This document shows, piece after piece, positions 16,195 to 24,418 of a stretch of DNA of 64,000 nucleotides. The first letter of the stretch is position 1; the number at the start of each line of letters is the position of its first letter. The stretch spans positions 3,410,001 through 3,474,000 of the forward strand of contig OZ250139.1 in NCBI GenBank assembly GCA_965237405.1, written 5' to 3'. Source of the stretch: CAUZIB01 sp963663925 (lineage in GTDB: Bacteria > Acidobacteriota > Vicinamibacteria > Vicinamibacterales > UBA8438). Position numbers and translations under genes: made by a program. The notes below the pieces were generated by a model. That model was not told the origin of the DNA, searched no databases, and worked only from the letters and a program-made list of their open reading frames with translations.

Positions 16195-16540
16195 ATGATC
16201 CTGGGTGTGGGCTTGGCCCAACTCGCGGTTCGGGTGTTCTACCGATCGGTGCACGTGAGCAACGACCCCTCCGACAGGGCATTGCTTCTAGTTGCAGACC
16301 AGGGGGCGGCGTTCGTGTTCGTGGCTGTCGATCACTGTACGACCAAACACCCTCCCTCGATCTGACGATCATGCCGGACATCGCTGTCCGATTCGTCCTG
16401 TTCCTGGCCAAGTCGACGCTGTTTCACGGACATCCTCTCGGCGTTCTGATACGTCGTTCAGGTGCTGGAGCAGGTCGCGTAGTGGTTACGGGAACAGGCC
16501 CCAAGGGTAGGCACGACACCGAGAACGGATTAAGGTATCG
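16195..16540 (+). pseudogene. Relic of a PlsC-like lysophospholipid acyltransferase
   Basis: Two adjacent frames together resemble a 1-acyl-glycerol-3-phosphate acyltransferase. Frame one from ATG 16195 reads ILGVGLAQLAVRVFYRSVHV and DRALLLVADQGAAFVFVAVD, then stops. A second frame continues with VRFVLFLAKSTLFHGHPL and GVLIRRSGA. In intact enzymes the first motif would be VANHxxxxxD; here the catalytic His is replaced by Gln. The gene is therefore both frameshifted and missing its active site. Confidence 0.5.
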
Positions 16541-16541
16541 C

Positions 16542-17360
16542 TCACGTCCCGAGTTGGCCCGCGAGATCGACGAAGTCGCTCGCGACAATATCGAACGCCG
16601 GATCGGGGGGATCAGGCTTGCGGCCTGGCCCGCTCTCCAGCGGTCGTGGCACATACGCTGTCCGGAACCCGACCTCTGCAGATGCCAAGAGGTCACCCAC
16701 GTGGGCCGCAACCATCATCACCTCTTCCGGTGCCAGACCGAGCAGATCCGCTGCCTTCGCATACACCCGCAGGTCGGGTTTATACGTTCCAGTTAACTCG
16801 GCTGAAAGTACAGCGTCCCACGGTAGACCCGCGCGCTTGGACATGTTCACCAGTAGCGCAACGTTTCCATTGGACAGTGTCGCCAGAACGAATCCGGTCC
16901 GCAGTCTCGTTAACCCTTCGACCGCGTCCGGCCAAGGGTCGAGCCGATGCCACACTCGATTCAGGTCATCGAGCTCTTCCTCGCTCAACCCCTTCAGGCC
17001 AAATCGTGGAACGAGCGAATCGAGAATCATTCGATGAAGATCATCAATGATCGTCCACGGCAGCTCTCCGCTTCGGACGCGACGCATGGCCGGTCCGTAT
17101 CCGGCGCGCCACTCATCCGCGAACGCCACCCAGTCGACGGCGAGCTGCTTGCGTCGACCCAACTCCTGACCTTCGCGAATGATGGTCGAGCGCCAATCGA
17201 CTACCGTGCCGAACACGTCGAACGTGAGGGCTCGCACGCCCCGTACCCGATCGGGCAATTGCACTCGACCAGCACCCATCGGCCGTAGAACGGGCGATAA
17301 ACCCACTGCCGCGAAAGCCGACGTTGACGTCCGTAAGAAACCCCGCCTCGTCCGCGTCAT
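16542..17360 (-). CDS. Tat-exported HAD-family haloacid dehalogenase type II
   Basis: 272 residues from ATG 17360. The N-terminus has a twin-arginine signal (TRRGFLRTS) and a hydrophobic stretch, so the folded protein should go to the periplasm, which is unusual for this family. The HAD core has the nucleophile Asp48 in TFDVFGTVVDWR, motif II LATLSNGN, the Lys in GTYKPDLRVYAKA, and the motif MMVAAHVGDLLASAEVG characteristic of L-2-haloacid dehalogenases. The substrate could be a 2-haloacid or a phosphate ester. Confidence 0.82.
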   Translation of the reverse strand: MTRTRRGFLRTSTSAFAAVGLSPVLRPMGAGRVQLPDRVRGVRALTFDVFGTVVDWRSTIIREGQELGRRKQLAVDWVAFADEWRAGYGPAMRRVRSGELPWTIIDDLHRMILDSLVPRFGLKGLSEEELDDLNRVWHRLDPWPDAVEGLTRLRTGFVLATLSNGNVALLVNMSKRAGLPWDAVLSAELTGTYKPDLRVYAKAADLLGLAPEEVMMVAAHVGDLLASAEVGFRTAYVPRPLESGPGRKPDPPDPAFDIVASDFVDLAGQLGT

Positions 17361-17420
17361 CGGGTCGCCCGACTGGCCATCCGGGACAGCATATCCTCGG
17401 GGCATGAGCGAATCAAAGGG

Positions 17421-17798
17421 TCATTCCGTGACAGTGATAGAACCCGTCAGGCTGTTATTCGTCGGGTTAATGTGATCGTGAAATGAGCAAGTCTCTACTC
17501 GGACAAAATTGCCGCTTTCACGGGCCTCCCCGGGCCGCAAGTATCCCACCTGATTGAGTGGGGGACATGCGGTGTGCGAGGGGTGTAGATCCGATGCCAT
17601 TTCATGGTCCACAGAGTCGGCGTTCGTAAAGGTCACTCGTTCGCCAACACGTATCCGGAGAGTCCGTGGACTCGCCCCCGTTGCAGTAATCGTGATCGTG
17701 TTGGGATCGTTACTCGTGGGCTTGATAGGCGACTCGGTCGAGCAGGCAGCGATCGCTGCCATCACCAAGAGTGTTTGAAAGAACGCGCTCTTACACAA
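17421..17798 (-). CDS. Cupredoxin-domain lipoprotein
   Basis: About 125 residues from TTG 17798, which overlaps the DUF1501 stop; a longer frame reaches 17840 but would extend into that gene. Signal peptide LLVMAAIAAC with lipobox Cys. The mature part is a small beta-sandwich with IRVGERVTFTNADSVDHEMASD and a C-terminal loop TCSFHDHINP, matching the His...Cys...His copper ligands of plastocyanin-like domains. A role in periplasmic electron transfer or copper binding is likely. Last gene after DUF1800-DUF1501. Confidence 0.7.
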   Translation of the reverse strand: MCKSAFFQTLLVMAAIAACSTESPIKPTSNDPNTITITATGASPRTLRIRVGERVTFTNADSVDHEMASDLHPSHTACPPLNQVGYLRPGEARESGNFVRVETCSFHDHINPTNNSLTGSITVTE

Positions 17799-19050
17799 AG
17801 TCGACTCTTGGGTTCCTAAAATCCGATCCAAGAATCGCAATCGAGTTCACCCCCAGCCAGTCGTCAATGACGCGCGCATACACCGATCGGAAATCCGTCT
17901 CGTGCTTGACGTCACGCCCTTCGTACTCGAGTGTCGGGTTATCCGGTGTGTTGGTCAGCGACGCCGCCGTGCCGTAGAACCCACCAGCCACACCTCCTCC
18001 CAGCGCCATCATCAACCCAGCCGCTCCGTGGTCCGTACCTTCGCTGCTGTTCTCACTCACCTCTCGACCAAACTCCGAAAACAGCAGGACTAGCGTGCTG
18101 TCGAACAGGCCTTGATTCTTCAAGTCGTTCCGGAAAGCGATCAGGGACTGGCCAAGATCCCCCACAAGATCGGCGTACCAACCGTTCGTGGTGTCTTGAC
18201 CCGCGTGCGTGTCGTACCCACCCGTTTGCACCCAGAAGACCCGGGTGCCGATCTCCTTCACCAGCGCACCGGACACGTTTTGCAGCGCATAGCCGAGCCC
18301 GCTCTCTGGATAGTTGACTGTCGGGTTGTAGCGGGTCACCAGCTCGACCCGCTGCGCTGTGGCCAACGCGGCCTGCGCGGTTGAATTCACAAATGCCAGA
18401 TGTGGGTTCGTAGGCGGTAAGTGCGAAGAATTCTTCAGGGCCGCCACTTTCGCAAACTGCGTTGGACCGGAACCAGGCGGACTGTTGAAGGTATAGCGCC
18501 ACGGGTCAGGAATCGACGGAACGCCCACCGTGGCAGCCTGAAGCGTCCGGGGCAACCGATCGGTCGTGTTCCACGCGACCAGCGGGTCGATGGGGGAGAG
18601 CAATGTATCGAGATAGCGCCCCAACCAGCCGGTCCCCCGGGGAGCGTCGGGATTGGCGGTCGACCAAATGTCGAGTCCTTGAAAATGCGACCGGCTTGAG
18701 TAGTCGTAGCCCGTCCGTTGAATGATCGCGAGTTGGCCGGCGTCGAAGATCGACTTGAGTCCGCCAAGGCGTGGGTGCAACCCAAGCGCGGCCCCACTGG
18801 AATCTGTGCCGACTTGCAGCACGCTGGACGCCGCAATGGCTTGCGTCGGCCGGCGGTTGTAGTACGCGTCGTCGGTGTAGGGCACAAGAAAGCTTAGGGC
18901 GTCGTTGCCGCCGCTCAGGTGCAGCACCACGAGGGACCGGGTGGACATGCCCTGTGCCTGTGCGAGATCGGTGAGAAACGGTGGCGCGGCGAACCCTAAT
19001 GTGAATGCTCCAACGCCGTTTCTAAAAAACGATCGTCGTGTTACGCGCAT
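17791..19050 (-). CDS. DUF1501 family Tat-secreted protein
   Basis: 419 residues from ATG 19050, the start that gives a twin-arginine signal (RVTRRSFFRNG) and the hydrophobic GAFTLGFAAPPF. Motifs of DUF1501 (sulfatase/alkaline-phosphatase-like fold): LVVLHLSGGNDALSFLVPY, TGYDYSSRSHFQGLDIW, and LVLLFSEFGREVSEN followed by GTDHG. It follows DUF1800 by 19 nt; these two families form a conserved pair in Planctomycetes, Acidobacteria and others. Their biochemical role is unknown. Confidence 0.9.
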   Translation of the reverse strand: MRVTRRSFFRNGVGAFTLGFAAPPFLTDLAQAQGMSTRSLVVLHLSGGNDALSFLVPYTDDAYYNRRPTQAIAASSVLQVGTDSSGAALGLHPRLGGLKSIFDAGQLAIIQRTGYDYSSRSHFQGLDIWSTANPDAPRGTGWLGRYLDTLLSPIDPLVAWNTTDRLPRTLQAATVGVPSIPDPWRYTFNSPPGSGPTQFAKVAALKNSSHLPPTNPHLAFVNSTAQAALATAQRVELVTRYNPTVNYPESGLGYALQNVSGALVKEIGTRVFWVQTGGYDTHAGQDTTNGWYADLVGDLGQSLIAFRNDLKNQGLFDSTLVLLFSEFGREVSENSSEGTDHGAAGLMMALGGGVAGGFYGTAASLTNTPDNPTLEYEGRDVKHETDFRSVYARVIDDWLGVNSIAILGSDFRNPRVDFV

Positions 19051-19069
19051 CGGTTGACTCTCCAGGGGA

Positions 19070-20530
19070 TCACACGAACTGATATTCGGACGACGCGCCC
19101 AGTAAATGGACCAAACCCGAGGCCTTCCTCGTAACCTGCGATTTTGACCCGACCCAACCCTGGTCGACCTCGAGGTACTCGAGCAACGTGGCACGCACGT
19201 CGCGGCTGAGGTCCGGCAACGCCAACTGGTCGAGAAAGTAATTCAGGAACGCGTCGGGCGTAACTGCAGAGCCAAGCGCCGCATCTCGGAGAGCAATACG
19301 TTGATTCTCAGCTAACTGCGCCGCAAAGTTCATCCTTGCCAGCATCCTGCCCGTCGAAATCCAAGATGAACCAAGCGACCAGCCCGAAACGTCAGGCGGC
19401 TCGAAGAGCGTCTGCCCCATGTTCGCGAGGGGAGTCATCGCGGCCCGGGCCGAGAACCCGGTCCACCCGACCTCCCGAATCAGACGCACCACGAATTCAA
19501 CCGGCCACGAATAACGGGTCCAGTAGTTCGCCGGGTCATGGAAGACGTTAGATCGCAGTAGCTGACCAACGACCGCGCGCATATCGCAATCGGTGGCATA
19601 GTAGGTCGCCGACAGTTGATCGACGAGTGCGGCGTTGGGTGGATCGAACTCGTTAACGAAGAAGGCGTAGAGTTTCCGCACCAACCGAGGGCCGGTTTCG
19701 GGATGGCGGGCCACTGCGTCGATAAAGTCTATGCCGTCTTGCTTGCCTTCATTCCGCGAGCGACTAGGAATTGTTCGATCTCCGTTGGGGTAAATCGAAA
19801 AGCTAAACGTCTTCGCATCGACATCGTGCTGGAACTTGTTGAACCAAAACCTCGGAAATGCCCCCCCTAAGTGAAGATTCCATCCAGTGAACACGCGCGC
19901 GGCTTCGTGGACATCGGACTCCGTGAAGACGCCCACGCCCATCGTGAACAGCTCCATCAACTCGCGGGCAAAGTTCTCTTGCGGATTCCTCCTGAAGTTC
20001 GAGTCGCCATCCAACCAAGCGACCATCGCAGGGCCCTCGGAGACGGCCAGTAAGAGATCCCGGAAGTTGCCAAGGGCGAAGTCTCGAAAAAGCTCGATCT
20101 GGCCACGCTGAGAGAAGAAAGTCGGTTCGGCAGTGTCTAGCGTCGGTTTCGCCGCCAATGCGCGCGTCGCTTGTTCGGCCCCTCCTAGCTGGCCGGTGAT
20201 CTTATTGAAGCCGGTCGCGAAGTGGTTGTGCCAGAACAGCGTCATCTTCTCTTGTAACGGCCGCTTCGTGTGCACCAGGCGGAAGAGCCAGCGCTGTCTG
20301 GCATCGGAGATTTGATTGTCCGGGTCGAAGTCACCCTCGGATATCGTCCCAAGGTATCCGCTCGCGCCAATGAGGTCATCCACATCGTCCGCGATAAATT
20401 CATAATCGATGAGCCGGTTAACGGACCCTACTACGCCGTATTGATTCCACGACTCGGCATCGGCAGCATTCACACCGAAACCGGCCCGCCGGAGAAGATG
20501 GGTAATGGCAGGATTGAGATCCGACATCAA
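19070..20530 (-). CDS. DUF1800 family protein
   Basis: 486 residues. Starts ITHLLRRAGFGVNAADAESW and contains the typical block MTLFWHNHFATG and the motif ARELMELFTMGVGVFTESDV, followed by VFTGWNLH. No obvious signal peptide is seen although the partner DUF1501 protein is exported. First gene of the DUF1800-DUF1501-cupredoxin operon. Function is unknown; a role in cell-surface assembly has been suggested for the pair but cannot be concluded from sequence. Confidence 0.9.
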   Translation of the reverse strand: MMSDLNPAITHLLRRAGFGVNAADAESWNQYGVVGSVNRLIDYEFIADDVDDLIGASGYLGTISEGDFDPDNQISDARQRWLFRLVHTKRPLQEKMTLFWHNHFATGFNKITGQLGGAEQATRALAAKPTLDTAEPTFFSQRGQIELFRDFALGNFRDLLLAVSEGPAMVAWLDGDSNFRRNPQENFARELMELFTMGVGVFTESDVHEAARVFTGWNLHLGGAFPRFWFNKFQHDVDAKTFSFSIYPNGDRTIPSRSRNEGKQDGIDFIDAVARHPETGPRLVRKLYAFFVNEFDPPNAALVDQLSATYYATDCDMRAVVGQLLRSNVFHDPANYWTRYSWPVEFVVRLIREVGWTGFSARAAMTPLANMGQTLFEPPDVSGWSLGSSWISTGRMLARMNFAAQLAENQRIALRDAALGSAVTPDAFLNYFLDQLALPDLSRDVRATLLEYLEVDQGWVGSKSQVTRKASGLVHLLGASSEYQFV

Positions 20531-20557
20531 TCACACTCCACTAGGTCGACAATCTGT

Positions 20558-20929
20558 TTACCGCACCGGCGAACGACATCGAACCCGTTCGCGGCGTGCG
20601 TACGGATAATTCCTTCTTAATATTGTCACTTTGGACCCGAAATGTGACAGGAAACTAGACCTAAATAACTGTACACGACGATTACGTTCAACCACCAATA
20701 GCGGAACGAGGTCCAAGGGTACGACATCCATCTTGCCTATACAGCTCGCTCCGGGCCACATCTGGGAAGCGAGGGCTGGATTCAACCGAATTAGATCTCG
20801 CCCATGCCCTCGAATAGCGCGGTATTGAAGTGCATGCCCGCGGCTTCGAGTTTGTCCGAACACTGCGAATAAATGCTGCTTCTCGAGATCTTCGCTGAGA
20901 TCGGCATTCGTGACGTCATTATCCACCAC
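20558..20929 (-). pseudogene. Open frame with possible permease (MacB-core/ADOP-type) relic
   Basis: The 500-bp gap between DUF1800 and bshA holds a 123-codon frame. The segment NPALASQMWPGASCIGKM (about 20782-20728) resembles the 'NETLARQMWPGEDPIGKR' block of acidobacterial ADOP/MacB-type permeases. The rest shows no clear family. I read the whole gap as decayed DNA with one recognisable scrap. Confidence 0.25.
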
Positions 20930-21031
20930 CCCAACGCCGGTCAGCGACGCGAGACTGTTGTTGCGGACACCGGCGGTCCGGCGGTCCTCCGACTGGCGTA
21001 ACAGGCTCGGCGCTCACCCGCGTCGGTCAAT

Positions 21032-22180
21032 TCACTTCGGTGAATTTGCGAGCACCTCGTGGTACAGAGCCTCGTACTGAGGCACGACCGCGTCAACGGA
21101 GAAACGTTCGTGAACTGCCTTGAGCCCGCCGGCTACGATCCGGGCGTGGAGCGCTGGATCCGTCAGGAGCCGTATCCCGCTGTCGGCCATCGCTTGGAGG
21201 TCATTCTCCGGATGGAGAAACCCAGACACGCCGTGCTCAATCACCTCCGGCAGCCCACCAACACGAGAGGCCACGACCGGCACCCCACAGGCCATGGCTT
21301 CGAGCGAGGCAACGCCGAAACTCTCCTTGGCGGACGGCAAAAGAAATAGATCGGCAACCGAGAGTAGCGGCACGACTTGTTCCTGCTCTCCAAGCGCCTC
21401 CACATCCTGGCTGATTCCACACTCCCGTGAAACACGACGTGCGAGCGGTAAGTCAGGACCATCGCCGATCAACAGCAGCCGAGCATTCATCTGTTCGCGT
21501 ATTCGCCGAAAGATCTCCACAACCGCTTCGGCCCGCTTGACCGGACGGAAGTTTGAGACATGGACAATCAGCTTCATGGCAGGATCGCCAGCGCGATATC
21601 TCGACGCCATCTTTTCGTCGGATAGCCGTCGATGCTGCTGGCAGTCGAGGAAATTTGGAATCACGCGAATGTCGGCTGTCACTGGCAACTGCCGAAAAGT
21701 ATCCTGGCGCAGGCTGTCGGATACGGCCGTGACACCGTCCGACTGGTCGACACAAAACGCCACAGTTTCCGAATAGGACGGATCGCTGCCAATCAGAGTG
21801 ACATCGGTCCCGTGCAGCGTCGTGATCACTCTCGGGACGTGCTCCCGCCCGCTCGACGACAGAATCTGACGCGCGAGGTAGGCAGCCACCGCATGAGGAA
21901 TCGCGTAGTGCGCGTGGATGACATCCAGGCGAAACTCGCGGGAGACCTCGACCAGCTTGTTCGCGAGAGACAACAGAAACTGAGGCTCTCGGAAAAGAGG
22001 ATAGCCAGGCGTCTTGACCTCGTGAAACACGAGCCCCGCCTGGATCTCGCCGAGGCGAAAGGGCGGGTCAGTGCTGATCAGCCGAACTTGGTGGCCACGT
22101 ACGGCCAGCGCCTTGGCAAGCTCGGTTGCGACGATGCCACTGCCACCGACGGAAGCATAGCACAGGATGCCGACGTTCAT
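21032..22180 (-). CDS. bshA: N-acetyl-alpha-D-glucosaminyl L-malate synthase (bacillithiol pathway)
   Basis: 382 residues, GT4 glycosyltransferase with GT-B fold. The BshA-type start is MNVGILCYASVGGSGIVATE, followed by LDVIHAHYAIPHAVAAYLA and VITTLHGTDVTLIGSDPSY. The donor-site motif LLPSAKESFGVASLEAMA holds the conserved Glu pair of retaining GT4 enzymes. It joins UDP-GlcNAc with malate in the first step of bacillithiol synthesis. bshB and bshC are not in the window. The OsmC peroxidase at 845 could in principle use such low-molecular thiols. Confidence 0.85.
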   Translation of the reverse strand: MNVGILCYASVGGSGIVATELAKALAVRGHQVRLISTDPPFRLGEIQAGLVFHEVKTPGYPLFREPQFLLSLANKLVEVSREFRLDVIHAHYAIPHAVAAYLARQILSSSGREHVPRVITTLHGTDVTLIGSDPSYSETVAFCVDQSDGVTAVSDSLRQDTFRQLPVTADIRVIPNFLDCQQHRRLSDEKMASRYRAGDPAMKLIVHVSNFRPVKRAEAVVEIFRRIREQMNARLLLIGDGPDLPLARRVSRECGISQDVEALGEQEQVVPLLSVADLFLLPSAKESFGVASLEAMACGVPVVASRVGGLPEVIEHGVSGFLHPENDLQAMADSGIRLLTDPALHARIVAGGLKAVHERFSVDAVVPQYEALYHEVLANSPK

Positions 22181-22223
22181 GAGCGTCCCACCAGGCTAGT
22201 TCCCGTAGTCGTTCGCAGCAGTC

Positions 22224-24320
22224 TCACCGCTTGCCCGAGTACTCGAGCATTTGTGCCGTCAGATCCAGCGGGTAGGAAATCGTGACGTCGATGATCTCAC
22301 CGTTCTGGCCGCGCACTGGCTTGAGCTTGGGCATGACGAACCCGGTATAGGATGGCAAGTCGACACGCTTCACTCGCTTGAGCACCTCATCGCGTAGCAT
22401 CGGGTCGAAGTAGATTCCGTGCCGCTCGAACAGCTCAAGGGCCGCATCGTAGTCGCCCTCTGATTTAATGCGCTGAACTTCGGCGAGCAACCTACCGACC
22501 CCTGCGCGAAACGTCGCCGGATCGGTCATCACGTAGTACGTTTTCTCGTCACGCGTGCGAACCTCGACCGAATCAGTGTTGTTCATCAGCCACTGGATAA
22601 TCATCTGACGATTTCGCATGTGGTCTTGCTCTAACTGCACGCCTTCCCGGACACGGCGGAGCTGAAGAATTGCATTGCGCGCGTATGACTCATATTGGGT
22701 CCGAACAATATCGGCCTGATCATCGGCCGGAACGACACCAAGCTCGGCCAGCTTTGGGTCAGCGATGAAGTAAAGAGCGACTAGATCTGCGCGGGCCTCC
22801 TCAAGTGCCGAGTACTGCTCTTTAAGAAAGACCTGGGGATTCCCCTCCAGGCGGTCGGCAAGCCGCCCTGACGCGTGGCCGATCACTTCGTGCATGTTGG
22901 TGTTAAGCTCGGCCGCGAGCCTACCCCATCTCTCCGACCGAACGGCCTCAGCCTCGTCCCAGGCAAACTCACGACGATAGGTGCCTGAGCTTGAACGTTC
23001 GTACGCCTCGACGACGTTCGACAACGACACTGACTTACTGCCGTATTCCTCGCGGACATTCTGGTCGTTGGGGAGATTGATACCAATCGGCGTCATGGGA
23101 CCAGCCTCGCCCGTCTCGACAACCACATCGATTGCGTTGGCCGTAATCCCGCGCACACCCTTCTTGCGATACGCGGGATCCCACGGCATACGATCCTCAA
23201 ACCACTGCGCGTTGTCAGCCAATCGCCGAATGATCTCGGTCTTCTCCGGATTAACGTAGAAGACCAGCGCCTCCCACGCCCCCTTGACACCGCGAGCGTC
23301 CATATAGACCTCGGTAAAGCCGTTGATCGTGTCAACCGGCGAGTTCCGATCCGCAACCCACGCGATGTCATACGCCCGTTGGTCGACGGCCTCCCCCGTT
23401 CGGTACCACGTCACCAATGCTGCCAGCGACACTGCCATGGACTCGGTCGCAAACGGAATGGCGGCCTCTAGATGAGCGACGACGTTGCTCAGATACTCAC
23501 CGTAGAGCCCATCCACTCGGTATACCTCCTCAACCAACTCCCCGTTGCGCTTATCAAGCCTCGAGTTCAGTGGATAGCGCTCCTCGAAATCGATCAGATC
23601 ATCGAGCGAGATACCGTTATAGAGGTTGTTCGCGCTCGCCAGCAGGATGTCCTGGCCATCTGGTGGCGTCTTGTTCGTCACAATAGAGTCGACATCGGGA
23701 TTGAAGAAAGCCGGCTCCAGCCGCGTCAACAGGTCGTCCACTGTCTCGCCGGCGCGCAGCGGAAACTGAGCCCCTCCGTCGTGCGCGGCATGCACAGCCG
23801 CCGCAAAAGCAGGCGGCGGGAGGTTCACAACGAACTTGCGCGCGGTAAGGTTGTTGAAAGGGCCAGTGTTGATCCAGAACAGCTTCGTATAGCGGTGAAT
23901 CTCTGCAAGCGCTGCAGCATCCACCCTATCGGCGTGGGTCAGGATCTCCTCTAGAACTTCGCGCATTTCAAGGTTGTGCACGTAGCGCTGGTCGTAGTAA
24001 ATATCGCGGCCCGCGAGCGCGGCCTGATACAGGTGCCAGATAAGCGTCTTTTCCTTGAGTTGAAGCTCCTCAAAACCGTCGGCATAGAGTTGGACGACGG
24101 CCGTATCATCCACACGCTCGAGTAGAAACTCACGGTCCGCAGCATCTTGAGGCGGTTGAGCCCCCACGCCCACAACAGACCCATCCGTCATATTCCAGGA
24201 GCTGCATCCCATCGCTAGACCCGACACAATCGCCATCAGGACAACTCCTTGAACAGCCAAGATTCGTCCCCAGGCCGCAGTCGGTGAACGTCGGCAGATC
24301 CGCCGCATAATCTGTTTCAT
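22224..24320 (-). CDS. Dipeptidyl-peptidase III-like zinc hydrolase (M49), lipoprotein
   Basis: 698 residues from ATG 24320, the start that gives a signal with lipobox (SGLAMGC); a longer frame to 24440 is not needed. The M49 zinc motif HEVIGH is at residues 477-482 and the second motif EEARADLVALYFI follows about 35 residues later, giving two His and one Glu ligands. The family removes dipeptides from peptide N-termini; such proteins are often mislabelled as dihydrofolate reductase. It is divergent from a second dipeptidyl peptidase gene, suggesting a joint role in periplasmic peptide use. Confidence 0.82.
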   Translation of the reverse strand: MKQIMRRICRRSPTAAWGRILAVQGVVLMAIVSGLAMGCSSWNMTDGSVVGVGAQPPQDAADREFLLERVDDTAVVQLYADGFEELQLKEKTLIWHLYQAALAGRDIYYDQRYVHNLEMREVLEEILTHADRVDAAALAEIHRYTKLFWINTGPFNNLTARKFVVNLPPPAFAAAVHAAHDGGAQFPLRAGETVDDLLTRLEPAFFNPDVDSIVTNKTPPDGQDILLASANNLYNGISLDDLIDFEERYPLNSRLDKRNGELVEEVYRVDGLYGEYLSNVVAHLEAAIPFATESMAVSLAALVTWYRTGEAVDQRAYDIAWVADRNSPVDTINGFTEVYMDARGVKGAWEALVFYVNPEKTEIIRRLADNAQWFEDRMPWDPAYRKKGVRGITANAIDVVVETGEAGPMTPIGINLPNDQNVREEYGSKSVSLSNVVEAYERSSSGTYRREFAWDEAEAVRSERWGRLAAELNTNMHEVIGHASGRLADRLEGNPQVFLKEQYSALEEARADLVALYFIADPKLAELGVVPADDQADIVRTQYESYARNAILQLRRVREGVQLEQDHMRNRQMIIQWLMNNTDSVEVRTRDEKTYYVMTDPATFRAGVGRLLAEVQRIKSEGDYDAALELFERHGIYFDPMLRDEVLKRVKRVDLPSYTGFVMPKLKPVRGQNGEIIDVTISYPLDLTAQMLEYSGKR

Positions 24321-24418
24321 GACTACAATGAATCGTGGATCGCGTCGAGGCACCCGCAAACCGTTCGGTCGTTGATTATAGGTTCCTCGAAGATCAGCCG
24401 TCGATCCCGTCACGACAA
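24321..24418. promoter_or_regulatory. Divergent promoter region between two dipeptidyl peptidase genes
   Basis: 98 bp between the chosen starts of the M49 and S9B genes must hold both promoters. No strong palindrome was seen. Confidence 0.4.

Noticed and set aside
15924..16796. Long forward open frame of 290 codons overlapping hisA and the HAD gene
   Set aside because: Arg/Pro/His-rich composition typical of an antisense or shifted frame over GC-rich genes; hisA and the dehalogenase fully explain the DNA, except for the acyltransferase-like piece noted separately.
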